Shown: positions 9,484-16,568 of the stretch, in pieces | Layout of the letters: each line of letters begins with the position of its first letter | Numbering within the stretch: the first letter of the stretch is position 1 | Assembly (NCBI GenBank): GCA_965659945.1 | Contig: CBFHYJ010000024.1 | Coordinates: 1 to 23,167, forward strand | Reading direction: 5' to 3' | DNA: 23,167 bases | Origin: VMDJ01 sp965659945 | Lineage (GTDB): Bacteria > Pseudomonadota > Gammaproteobacteria > Chromatiales > Chromatiaceae | Notes under the pieces: model-generated | What the model was told of the DNA's origin: nothing | Database searches by the model: none | The model's input: the letters and a program-made list of their open reading frames with translations, nothing else | Position numbers and translations under genes: made by a program

Positions 9484-10017
9484 TTACTCCAAACCATCCA
9501 AAATCTGATCGATCAACTCAGGGGTCAGGTTCTCGTAATACGATTGACCAATTTGCATCATCGGGGCTCCACCACAGGCACCCAGACACTCAACCTCTTT
9601 AATACTGAACTTGCCATCAGGGGTAACTTCACCAAAACCGTTGACACCCAAACGCTGCTTAAGATGATTAAAAATGTCATCTGATCCATTGATCATGCAC
9701 GACACATTCGTACACAAGCAGATCTTGTGACGACCAACCGGCTTGTGTTCGTACATTGAATAAAAAGTCGCGACTTCATACACCGAAATTGGCGGCATAT
9801 CTAAATAATCAGCTACCTGATCCATAAGCTCTTTAGTGAGATGACCGCCATTCATATCTTGAACAATTGTCAGCGAAGCCATACATGCCGATTGACGCCA
9901 CTCATCTGGATACTTAGCAATCTCTTTATTAATTTGCACACGCACTTCAGGCGTAAACAACGCATCTTTATCTTCGACTTTGGCGACGCGAATTTGCGGC
10001 TCGTCACGCATACTCAT
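9484..10017 (-). CDS. nuoE: NADH-quinone oxidoreductase subunit E
   Basis: Thioredoxin-like [2Fe-2S] subunit of the NADH module holding cluster N1a. The 177-residue protein has an N-terminal helical bundle and a C-terminal ferredoxin fold. Ligands are C102 and C107 (CTNVSC), then C144 and C148 (CLGACGG); C100 is an additional nearby cysteine. The chosen ATG overlaps the nuoD stop in an ATGA arrangement (4 nt), typical of coupled translation; an in-frame ATG two codons later is possible. nuoF begins 3 nt after its stop. Confidence 0.96.
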   Translation of the reverse strand: MSMRDEPQIRVAKVEDKDALFTPEVRVQINKEIAKYPDEWRQSACMASLTIVQDMNGGHLTKELMDQVADYLDMPPISVYEVATFYSMYEHKPVGRHKICLCTNVSCMINGSDDIFNHLKQRLGVNGFGEVTPDGKFSIKEVECLGACGGAPMMQIGQSYYENLTPELIDQILDGLE

Positions 10018-11267
10018 CGGTCGATCTCTCCAAATACGATATCCATGGTGCCGATAATCGCCACCACGTCGGCCAGCATGTGGCCCTTTGCCATTTCGTT
10101 CATTGCTGCCAAATGGGTAAAACCAGGTGCACGAACTTTAAGACGGTAAGGCTTGTTAGCACCGTCAGACACGATGTAGCAGCCAAACTCACCCTTTGGC
10201 GCTTCAACCGCGGCATACACCTCACCCTCTGGCGGGCAGAAACCTTCAGTAAATAGTTTGAAGTGATGAATCAATGATTCCATATCACCCTTCATATCCG
10301 AACGCTTTGGTGGCGAGATCTTATGATCTTCAATCATCACCGGACCTGGGTTTTCACGCAGCCATGCAACACATTGCTTAATGATGCTTGCTGATTGACG
10401 CATCTCCGCAATGCGCACAAGATAACGGTCATAGCAATCACCGTTGGTGCCAATCGGAATGTCAAAATCCATATTGTTGTAAGCCGCATAAGGCTGCTTC
10501 TTACGCAAATCCCATGCGATACCTGAACCACGCAGCATCGGGCCAGTAAAGCCAAGCTGACGCGCACGTTCTGGCGTAACAACACCAATACCTACAGTAC
10601 GCTGCTTCCAAATACGGTTATCCGTAAGCAAGGTTTCGTATTCATCAACCAAGCCAGGGAAGCGATCAGCAAAGTCTTCAATGAAGTCGAGTAATGAACC
10701 TTCACGATTCGCATTTCGACGCTTAGCGTCCTTCTCACTGCAGAAACGACCTGCTACAAAACGCGGCATCTGATCAGGCAAGTCACGATACACACCACCA
10801 GGACGGTAGTAAGTCGCGTGCATACGAGCACCAGAGACCGCCTCGTAACAATCCATCAAGTCTTCACGCTCACGGAAGCAGTACAAGAACATTGTCATTG
10901 CGCCAACGTCTAGCGCGTGCGTACCGAGCCACATCAGGTGGTTCAAGATACGTGTGATCTCGTCATACATGGTGCGAATGTATTGCGCGCGAATCGGCGC
11001 TTCGACACCCACAAGCTTTTCAATAGCACGCACATAGCCGTGCTCGTTACACATCATCGAAACGTAATCGAGTCGATCCATGTAACCAATGGATTGATTG
11101 TATGGCTTACTTTCAGCGAGCTTTTCGGTACCACGGTGCAACAAACCAACGTGCGGGTCAGCACGCTCGATAACCTCGCCATCCATCTCAAGAACCAAAC
11201 GCAATACACCGTGCGCCGCTGGGTGAGCTGGACCAAAATTCAATGTGTAGTTACGAATCTCAGGCAT
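10014..11267 (-). CDS. nuoD: NADH-quinone oxidoreductase subunit D (49 kDa homologue)
   Basis: Hydrogenase-like subunit that forms the quinone headgroup site with NuoB. It has 417 residues and is a free-standing NuoD rather than the NuoCD fusion of E. coli and Pseudomonas. The N-terminus contains FGPAHPAAHGVLRL, with H19 the probable quinone-contacting histidine, and GYMDRLDYVS, with Y68 the probable partner tyrosine (Thermus Nqo4 H38 and Y87). LGTHALDVGAMTMFLYCFRE and the C-terminal DIVFGEIDR are also characteristic. The start overlaps the end of nuoC by 8 nt and the stop overlaps nuoE by 4 nt. It is complete. Confidence 0.97.
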   Translation of the reverse strand: MPEIRNYTLNFGPAHPAAHGVLRLVLEMDGEVIERADPHVGLLHRGTEKLAESKPYNQSIGYMDRLDYVSMMCNEHGYVRAIEKLVGVEAPIRAQYIRTMYDEITRILNHLMWLGTHALDVGAMTMFLYCFREREDLMDCYEAVSGARMHATYYRPGGVYRDLPDQMPRFVAGRFCSEKDAKRRNANREGSLLDFIEDFADRFPGLVDEYETLLTDNRIWKQRTVGIGVVTPERARQLGFTGPMLRGSGIAWDLRKKQPYAAYNNMDFDIPIGTNGDCYDRYLVRIAEMRQSASIIKQCVAWLRENPGPVMIEDHKISPPKRSDMKGDMESLIHHFKLFTEGFCPPEGEVYAAVEAPKGEFGCYIVSDGANKPYRLKVRAPGFTHLAAMNEMAKGHMLADVVAIIGTMDIVFGEIDR

Positions 11268-11970
11268 TGTCAGCCTCCGCTGGTTCCTCTACTTCTGGCT
11301 TCCAGCCTTCTTCGTATCGCAAATCATCACGAATAACACGCGGCACTAAAGTGCGCGGCTCAATGCTGACTGGCTGATAAATCACGCGACTCTGTTCGGC
11401 GTCGTAGCGCATCTCAACTTCACCAATGAGTGGGAAGTCTTTACGGAATGGATGACCAATAAAGCCATAGTCCGTCAAGATGCGACGTAAATCGGGATGA
11501 CCTGCAAACAAGATACCGTATAAATCGAATGTTTCACGCTCATGCCAGTTAGCACTTGCCCAAACCGAGGTAACTGAATCCACGATAGGTTGACGTGAAT
11601 CGAGGTAGGTTTTAACCCGCATACGAACATTGTGTGAAATTGAAATCAGGTGATAAGTCACCGCAAAACGATTTTCCGGATTACATTCCGGTTGATTGCG
11701 ATCAACACCTCTAGAGAAGCCGCCTTCAGTCGACTTAGTCACCCATTCAGATTTGCCGTAATCGGCATAATCGACACCGACCACATCGATACAGCTATCC
11801 ATAGAGATGTCTTTGTGACGACGCAGCAGCTGCATTACCGCAAGCAGTTGTTCCCGAGGTACCGTTAACGTCACCTCTTCATATTCGCGCTTGATTGACC
11901 AACCCTCGAAATCTTCGAGGCGTTCTTCTAGCGCATCCACTAAGTCATCTAAACGATCTTCGTAACTCAT
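11260..11970 (-). CDS. nuoC: NADH-quinone oxidoreductase subunit C (30 kDa homologue)
   Basis: Peripheral-arm structural subunit connecting NuoD to the cluster-bearing subunits. At 236 residues it is a stand-alone NuoC. The family signature is clear in the C-terminal half: ERETFDLYG (144-152), GHPDLRRIL (157-165) and GHPFRKDFP (172-180). A loop at about residues 70-100 contains the variable GFSRGVDRNQPE segment. The C-terminus is acidic (EVEEPAEADNA) and its coding sequence overlaps the nuoD start by 8 nt. It starts 14 nt after the nuoB stop. Confidence 0.96.
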   Translation of the reverse strand: MSYEDRLDDLVDALEERLEDFEGWSIKREYEEVTLTVPREQLLAVMQLLRRHKDISMDSCIDVVGVDYADYGKSEWVTKSTEGGFSRGVDRNQPECNPENRFAVTYHLISISHNVRMRVKTYLDSRQPIVDSVTSVWASANWHERETFDLYGILFAGHPDLRRILTDYGFIGHPFRKDFPLIGEVEMRYDAEQSRVIYQPVSIEPRTLVPRVIRDDLRYEEGWKPEVEEPAEADNA

Positions 11971-11984
11971 CGTGAACTCTCGAC

Positions 11985-12461
11985 TTAGCGGGCTATGGTG
12001 TTGGTACGACGAATTTTGTCGTGCAACTGGAGAATGCCGTAAAGCAGGGCTTCAGCGGTTGGCGGACAGCCCGGCACATAAACATCGACCGGCACAATAC
12101 GATCGCAGCCACGCACCACCGAATAAGAGTAATGATAGTAACCACCACCATTTGCGCAAGAACCCATTGAAATAACCCAACGAGGCTCCGCCATCTGGTC
12201 GTATACCTTACGAAGCGCTGGTGCCATTTTGTTAACCAAAGTACCGGCAACAATCATCACGTCAGACTGACGAGGCGATGGACGGAAGACCATGCCAAAA
12301 CGGTCAATATCGTAGCGAGATGCCGCTGCGTGCATCATTTCAACCGCGCAGCACGCCAAGCCAAAGGTCACAGGCCACATAGAGCCTGTGCGTGCCCAGT
12401 TGATGAGTTTGTCAGCAGAGGTGGTTACGAAACCTTGCTCAAGAACGCCTTCTATTCCCAT
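11985..12461 (-). CDS. nuoB: NADH-quinone oxidoreductase subunit B (PSST homologue)
   Basis: Subunit carrying terminal cluster N2, which reduces quinone. From the chosen start it has 158 residues, with N2 ligands C37 and C38 (GLACCAVEMM), C102 (GSCANGGG) and C132 (PGCPPTAEAL). The unusual tandem cysteine pair is intact. The frame extends upstream to an ATG at 12482, but I chose the ATG at 12461. The resulting N-terminus MGIEGVLEQGFVTT is that of the family, a GGGGG-containing ribosome binding site lies about 8 nt upstream, and the overlap with nuoA falls from 31 to 10 nt. nuoC follows after 14 nt. Confidence 0.96.
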   Translation of the reverse strand: MGIEGVLEQGFVTTSADKLINWARTGSMWPVTFGLACCAVEMMHAAASRYDIDRFGMVFRPSPRQSDVMIVAGTLVNKMAPALRKVYDQMAEPRWVISMGSCANGGGYYHYSYSVVRGCDRIVPVDVYVPGCPPTAEALLYGILQLHDKIRRTNTIAR

Positions 12462-12808
12462 TCCAGCGCCCCCTTCTTCCATTCGTAAATAAAGCCCACA
12501 ACCAGCAGACCCAAGAAAATCATCATTGCCCAGAAACCCACCATACCGATGTCATCAAGCGCCACCGCCCATGGGAAAAGGAAAGCGATCTCAAGATCGA
12601 AAATAATGAAGAGAATTGCCACGAGGTAGTAACGCACATCAAATTTCATGCGCGCGTCTTCAAACGCCTCGAAACCACACTCAAACGGTGAGTTTTTTGC
12701 GGGGTCAGGACGACTTGGAGCTAAGGCCAAACCAATACCAAGGACCAGCATGCCAACGACAATACCAGCCCAGATGAAAACTAAGATTGGCAGATAGTTT
12801 TCCAGCAC
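12452..12808 (-). CDS. nuoA: NADH-quinone oxidoreductase subunit A
   Basis: First gene of the complex I operon: a 118-residue membrane subunit (ND3 homologue) with three hydrophobic segments at about 7-30, 60-82 and 90-108. The TMH1-2 loop near the quinone site carries the conserved cysteine C44 in SPFECGFEAFED. FDLEIAFLFPWA (70-81) is the family hallmark. The start is a GTG at 12808-12806. It is supported by a GGAGG ribosome binding site with 7 nt spacing and by the family-length N-terminus. The stop overlaps the nuoB start by 10 nt. Confidence 0.95.
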   Translation of the reverse strand: MLENYLPILVFIWAGIVVGMLVLGIGLALAPSRPDPAKNSPFECGFEAFEDARMKFDVRYYLVAILFIIFDLEIAFLFPWAVALDDIGMVGFWAMMIFLGLLVVGFIYEWKKGALEWE

Positions 12809-12815
12809 TCTGCCA

Positions 12816-12820
12816 CCTCC
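12816..12820 (-). promoter_or_regulatory. Strong ribosome binding site of nuoA
   Basis: GGAGG on the minus strand, 7 nt before the GTG codon at 12808. It is the strongest Shine-Dalgarno match seen in the window, and it fixes the non-ATG start of nuoA. Confidence 0.8.
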
Positions 12821-12866
12821 ACTACAAGTTTATTATTTTATTCTTTTAAGGCAATTTATCGACTTA

Positions 12867-12896
12867 AGCTTAGCTAGGGATAGACCTTAGTGTCAA
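12867..12896 (-). promoter_or_regulatory. Candidate sigma70 promoter of the nuo operon
   Basis: A perfect TTGACA -35 box (12896-12891) and an 18-nt spacer to TAAGCT (12872-12867), which keeps the most conserved -10 bases T1, A2 and T6 but is otherwise poor. Transcription would start near 12860, about 50 nt before nuoA. The DNA upstream is AT-rich (12908-12950) and could act as an UP element. A weak -10 beside a perfect -35 is compatible with activator dependence, but that is inference. The 189-nt gap 12809-12997 holds only this promoter region and the terminator of the preceding unit. Confidence 0.5.
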
Positions 12897-12954
12897 ATCA
12901 AACGACCCCCACAAACTATTGATTTTATAGGTCAATTTATTATTTTTTCTGGGC

Positions 12955-12993
12955 ATAAAAAAACGGTATCAACATTTCTGTCGATACCGTTTT
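12955..12993 (-). terminator. Intrinsic terminator after tRNA-Leu
   Basis: On the minus strand AACGGTATCGACA, a GAAA tetraloop and TGTTGATACCGTT form a 13-bp stem (one G-T pair), flanked by AA on the 5' side and a run of seven Ts. It starts only 5 nt after the tRNA 3' end and so ends the tpiA-secG-tRNA unit before the nuo promoter. The stable tetraloop and long U-run make this the strongest terminator in the window. Confidence 0.93.
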
Positions 12994-12997
12994 GAAT

Positions 12998-13082
12998 TGG
13001 TGCCCAAGGCCGGACTTGAACCGGCACAGCCTAAGCTACCACCCCCTCAAGATGGCGTGTCTACCAATTCCACCACTTGGGC
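12998..13082 (-). tRNA. leuU: tRNA-Leu (anticodon GAG)
   Basis: An 85-nt class II tRNA with encoded CCA. The acceptor stem GCCCAAG/CTTGGGC is perfect. The D-arm region contains the usual AATTGGTAGAC. The anticodon stem CCATC/GGTGG encloses loop TTGAGGG with anticodon GAG at 13048-13046 (reads CUC/CUU). There is a short variable arm (AGC/GCT), and T-arm GCCGG/CCGGC surrounds TTCAAGT. It begins 7 nt after the secG stop, so it must be processed from the secG mRNA. The same secG-tRNA-Leu(GAG) pair (leuU) is known in E. coli. Confidence 0.97.
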
Positions 13083-13089
13083 TAACTCT

Positions 13090-13461
13090 TTATTTAACAG
13101 TCGGTACGTCCGATCCGTCGTTTTTCGGTGCTGCAGCTTCAGGGATCACTGGCAAATCAGTTTGCGCAGGCTGGGCCGCAACCGGTTGCTCAACAGCAGC
13201 ATTTGCTATCACTGAGCCTTTATCACTGGTATTCATCGCAAAGTAAGCTAAAGCCAAACTTGTAATGAAAAAAGCAATCGCTAATACACCTGTTGTACGT
13301 GACAGGAAGTTACCGGCACCTGAAGCACCAAAGACATTACCTGATGCGCCACCAGCACCAAATGCCGCACCCATATCCGCACCTTTACCGTGCTGGATAA
13401 GGATCAAGCCCACAAGGCCAATCGCTAAAAATAAATGAACAACAACAAATACTGTTTCCAT
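13090..13461 (-). CDS. secG: Preprotein translocase subunit SecG
   Basis: Small inner-membrane component of the SecYEG channel that assists SecA-driven export. The 123 residues contain two hydrophobic helices (about 3-22 and 56-77). Between them is the family's glycine-rich loop with QHGKGADMGAAFG and GNFLSRTT. The C-terminal tail from about residue 85 is Ala/Pro-rich and variable, making the protein a little longer than E. coli SecG (110). It starts 19 nt after the tpiA stop; the ribosome binding site is weak (GAAGAT). It is followed within 7 nt by tRNA-Leu. Confidence 0.95.
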   Translation of the reverse strand: METVFVVVHLFLAIGLVGLILIQHGKGADMGAAFGAGGASGNVFGASGAGNFLSRTTGVLAIAFFITSLALAYFAMNTSDKGSVIANAAVEQPVAAQPAQTDLPVIPEAAAPKNDGSDVPTVK

Positions 13462-13480
13462 AATCTAATCTTCGTTTTGC

Positions 13481-14236
13481 TTAACGGTTAGCCGCTGTGC
13501 ATACCGCTAAGAAATCATCGGGCTTCAATGAAGCACCACCAATCAAACCGCCGTCGATGTCTGCCTGAGCCATTAACTCAGCCGCATTCGCTGGGTTCAT
13601 GCTGCCACCGTAAAGAATTTGAATCTTTTCAGCGACAGCCCCATCTTTTTCAGCAATGCGTGCACGAATAAACGCATGCACTTCTTGCGCTTGCTCTGGA
13701 GACGCAGTCACGCCAGTACCAATCGCCCAAACAGGCTCATAAGCAATAACGCCTTCGCCCAACATTGAGATACCACAGTGCTCGATTACCGCATCAACTT
13801 GACGCGCAATAACTTGCTCCATCACGCCACCTTCGCGCTCTTCCAGTGTTTCGCCGATACAAAACAAGGGAATCAAACCGTTTTTACGCGCAGCTGAGAA
13901 TTTCTCCGCCACTTGTTGATCAGTCTCGCCGTGATACTGACGACGTTCAGAGTGACCGATGATCACGAACTTAGCGCCGAAGTCAGTCAGCATTGAGCCC
14001 GCTGTTTCACCGGTGAACGCACCCGAATCGTGAATCGAGACATCCTGACCACCCCACGCAATCGAAGAGCCAGACAGTGAAGCCTGTACATCAGCCAAAT
14101 AGGCATGTGGGCAACAAACCGCAACCTCAGCAGTTGTAACTGTTGAAATACCTGCTTTAAGCCCATCCAACAACGCTTTTACGCTGTCACGAGAGCCATT
14201 CATTTTCCAGTTACCGGCGACTAAAGGTTGACGCAT
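13481..14236 (-). CDS. tpiA: Triosephosphate isomerase
   Basis: Cytoplasmic TIM-barrel enzyme interconverting dihydroxyacetone phosphate and glyceraldehyde 3-phosphate. The 251 residues carry the whole active site: N9 and K11 in GNWKMNG, H95 in IIGHSERR, and catalytic base E167 in AYEPVWAIGTG, followed by the flexible loop 6. Phosphate-binding GGSMNP and GGASL appear near the C-terminus. The start has an AGG ribosome binding site and a sigma70-like promoter 47-75 nt upstream. It is the first gene of the tpiA-secG-tRNA unit, an arrangement common in gammaproteobacteria outside the enterics. Confidence 0.97.
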   Translation of the reverse strand: MRQPLVAGNWKMNGSRDSVKALLDGLKAGISTVTTAEVAVCCPHAYLADVQASLSGSSIAWGGQDVSIHDSGAFTGETAGSMLTDFGAKFVIIGHSERRQYHGETDQQVAEKFSAARKNGLIPLFCIGETLEEREGGVMEQVIARQVDAVIEHCGISMLGEGVIAYEPVWAIGTGVTASPEQAQEVHAFIRARIAEKDGAVAEKIQILYGGSMNPANAAELMAQADIDGGLIGGASLKPDDFLAVCTAANR

Positions 14237-14282
14237 CTTTTACCTACTTCTCTTTTATTCTGAGCACATTACAAGGCGGCGT

Positions 14283-14311
14283 ACTTTACCGGCACAAGCC
14301 TTTAAAATCAA
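14283..14311 (-). promoter_or_regulatory. Candidate sigma70 promoter of tpiA-secG-tRNA-Leu
   Basis: TTGATT (-35, 14311-14306), a 17-nt spacer and TAAAGT (-10, 14288-14283), each matching consensus at 4 of 6 positions with the optimal spacing. It lies in the 105-nt glmM-tpiA gap and would give a leader of about 40 nt. No convincing terminator for glmM is seen in the gap, so read-through from glmM may add to expression. Confidence 0.55.
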
Positions 14312-14341
14312 CGCATTTAGCCGCGTTTTACAGGGTGAGAT

Positions 14342-15682
14342 TTAGAGCGTAGAACGCACTGCATCGGCAATTTGCTCCGCTTTGCGCTGCACGTGATCAG
14401 CATCAGACCCTTCGACCATCACGCGGATAAGCGGCTCAGTACCTGATGGACGCAAAAGCACTCGACCACTGTCACCCATTTCAGCCTCTACCGCTGCAAC
14501 GGCTTCGGACACCTGTGGCTTTTGCATGATCTCTTTCGCAACAGCGTCGCCCAATTTGACGTTAACCAGAACCTGCGGATATTTAGTCATGCCTGAGCAC
14601 AGCTCAGCCAAGCTTTTACCGGTTTTATTCATTTCTGCCAGCACCTGAAGAGCCGACACAATGCCATCACCAGTTGTGGTGCGATCCAAGCAGATAATGT
14701 GACCAGACGGCTCACCACCGATTACCCAATCTTCTTTGAGTAGTTTTTCGAGGATATACCGGTCACCGACATTCACACGAGACAGGCCAATACCCTTTTC
14801 TTTAAGCGCGACCTCAAGACCGAGATTGGTCATCAAGGTGCCCACTACATCTCCACGCATGGCATTGCTATATAGGCGAGACAACGCAAGAACGTAAAGC
14901 ACCTCATCGCCATCACGAATCTCACCGTCAGCATCAACCATGACCAAACGGTCACCATCGCCATCCAATGAGATGCCAATATCTGCACGAAGCTCTTTAA
15001 CAACCGCTGCCAAGTTCTCAGGATGCGTTGCGCCCACGCCTTCATTGATGTTTAAGCCATTTGGCTCATGTCCAACCGCAATAACATCAGCGCCAAGCTC
15101 ACGGAATACATCCGGTGCAATGTGATACGTCGCACCATTCGCGCAATCCACCACGACACGAAGACCTTTTAAGGAAAGGCGCGATGGAATGGTCGATTTA
15201 CAAAATTCGATATAACGACCTCGCGCATCTTCAACACGTTTAACTTTACCGAGCGCTTCTGACGCAACCGTTGTCATTGGCTGATCCATCATCTCTTCTA
15301 TCTCAAGCTCAACTTCATCCGGGAGCTTCTCGCCACCGGCTGAGAAAAACTTGATGCCGTTATCGTAATAAGGATTGTGTGATGCGCTGATCACAATGCC
15401 CGCACTAGCTCGCAAGGTTCGTGTTAGATACGCAATTGCAGGAGTTGGCATGGGGCCAAGAAGTCGCACATCTAAGCCTGCAGCAGATAGTCCTGCCTCA
15501 AGGGCTGACTCAAACATATAGCCCGAGATACGGGTGTCCTTGCCGATAAGCACTTTACCGCCGCTCTCACCACCGAGCACTTTGCCTGCAGCCCAACCGA
15601 GCTTTAAGACAAACTCAGGATTAATGACCGCATCACCAACACGACCACGTACACCATCTGTTCCAAAATATTTGCGACTCAT
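14342..15682 (-). CDS. glmM: Phosphoglucosamine mutase
   Basis: Converts glucosamine-6-phosphate to glucosamine-1-phosphate on the way to UDP-GlcNAc for peptidoglycan and LPS. The 446-residue protein begins YFGTDGVRG. The phosphorylated catalytic serine is S101 in VISASHNPYYDNG. The Mg2+-binding loop has D240, D242 and D244 (DGDGDR). GGEPSGH is the sugar-binding loop and PSGTEPLIRVMVE the C-terminal phosphate site. The ATG lies 7 nt after an AAGGA ribosome binding site that sits just past the folP stop; the genes are 13 nt apart and surely co-transcribed. Confidence 0.97.
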   Translation of the reverse strand: MSRKYFGTDGVRGRVGDAVINPEFVLKLGWAAGKVLGGESGGKVLIGKDTRISGYMFESALEAGLSAAGLDVRLLGPMPTPAIAYLTRTLRASAGIVISASHNPYYDNGIKFFSAGGEKLPDEVELEIEEMMDQPMTTVASEALGKVKRVEDARGRYIEFCKSTIPSRLSLKGLRVVVDCANGATYHIAPDVFRELGADVIAVGHEPNGLNINEGVGATHPENLAAVVKELRADIGISLDGDGDRLVMVDADGEIRDGDEVLYVLALSRLYSNAMRGDVVGTLMTNLGLEVALKEKGIGLSRVNVGDRYILEKLLKEDWVIGGEPSGHIICLDRTTTGDGIVSALQVLAEMNKTGKSLAELCSGMTKYPQVLVNVKLGDAVAKEIMQKPQVSEAVAAVEAEMGDSGRVLLRPSGTEPLIRVMVEGSDADHVQRKAEQIADAVRSTL

Positions 15683-15695
15683 CTCTGCATCCTTG

Positions 15696-16505
15696 TTATT
15701 GGTTATTAATTGCCTTCCATAGTTTCAACGCATCGATTGTTTCGGCTACGTCATGAACTCTGAGTATTTTCGCCCCTTTTTCCCAGGCAAGCAACGCAGC
15801 AGCAACACTTCCTGGCATCCTCTCTGATGTCTCGCGACCGGTAATCTGGCCTAACATCGATTTACGCGATACACCGACAAGCACTGCAAAACCATGTGCC
15901 GCCAGACGCGGAATAGCATTAAACAGCGCTAGGTTGTGTTCGAGCGTCTTTCCAAAGCCAAATCCCGGATCAATGCATATCTGTGATTTTGCGACTCCGG
16001 CATCAAGCAATATCTGCGCTTGATTGAGCAGAAAGCGCTCAACATCGGCCACAACATCAGAATACTGAGGATCGGCTTGCATGGTTCTTGGCTCGCCCTG
16101 CATATGCATTAGACACACTGGCAAATTCATTTCAGCCATAAGCGACATGGCACCCTCAGCGCGTAAAGCATTCACGTCATTGATCATCGATGCCCCTGCT
16201 GCCACTGCCTGACGCATCACTTCCGTCTTACTGGTATCCACAGAAATGCCAATCTCAAAACGCTCACGAATCGCAGCGACCACAGGGAGCACTCTATATA
16301 GCTCATCCTGCTCAGAGACTGCTTGGGCACCCGGGCGAGTTGATTCGCCACCAACATCAACCAGTGTCGCGCCCTCTCTCTGCATCATGTCTACTTGACG
16401 CAGTGCATCATCAAGCACTGTGAATCGACCGCCATCCGAGAAAGAGTCAGGCGTGACATTCAAGATGCCCATCACTTGCGCTTGAGAAAGATCAATCGTT
16501 GCCAT
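15696..16505 (-). CDS. folP: Dihydropteroate synthase
   Basis: Folate-pathway enzyme joining 4-aminobenzoate to the pterin pyrophosphate; the sulfonamide target. It has 269 residues and a TIM barrel. Visible motifs are GILNVTPDSFSDGG (13-26), VGGESTRPGA (51-60), DPGFGFGKTLEHN (179-191), VGVSRKSMLG (210-219) and the terminal RVHDV (249-253). It heads a two-gene unit with glmM. The start is only about 13 nt past the U-run of the ftsH terminator and has a modest AGG ribosome binding site 4 nt upstream, with no room for a promoter in between. Expression therefore probably depends on read-through or on a promoter within ftsH. Confidence 0.96.
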   Translation of the reverse strand: MATIDLSQAQVMGILNVTPDSFSDGGRFTVLDDALRQVDMMQREGATLVDVGGESTRPGAQAVSEQDELYRVLPVVAAIRERFEIGISVDTSKTEVMRQAVAAGASMINDVNALRAEGAMSLMAEMNLPVCLMHMQGEPRTMQADPQYSDVVADVERFLLNQAQILLDAGVAKSQICIDPGFGFGKTLEHNLALFNAIPRLAAHGFAVLVGVSRKSMLGQITGRETSERMPGSVAAALLAWEKGAKILRVHDVAETIDALKLWKAINNQ

Positions 16506-16518
16506 TTAACCTGTCCAT

Positions 16519-16545
16519 AAAAAAACCGGGAGCAAGCTCCCGGTT
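16519..16545 (-). terminator. Intrinsic terminator between ftsH and folP
   Basis: On the minus strand AACCGGGAG, loop CTTG and CTCCCGGTT form a perfect 9-bp GC-rich stem followed by TTTTTTT. It lies 23 nt after the ftsH stop. The U-run ends 13 nt before the folP start codon, so the structure lies at the very 5' edge of folP. Read on the plus strand it would be a poor terminator. Confidence 0.9.
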
Positions 16546-16568
16546 CTTACGTTACATCAAGCGAATGA

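Noticed and set aside
10917..11336. 139-codon open frame on the plus strand opposite nuoD and nuoC
   Set aside because: Antisense shadow of highly conserved genes, spanning a gene junction, with no recognisable protein features.
12462..12482. Upstream ATG for nuoB at 12482
   Set aside because: It adds seven residues not seen in family members and would overlap nuoA by 31 nt; the ATG at 12461 gives the normal N-terminus.
14310..14327. AACGC/GCGTT inverted repeat after glmM as a terminator
   Set aside because: The stem is only 5 bp with an 8-nt loop and no proper U-run, and it overlaps the tpiA -35 box.
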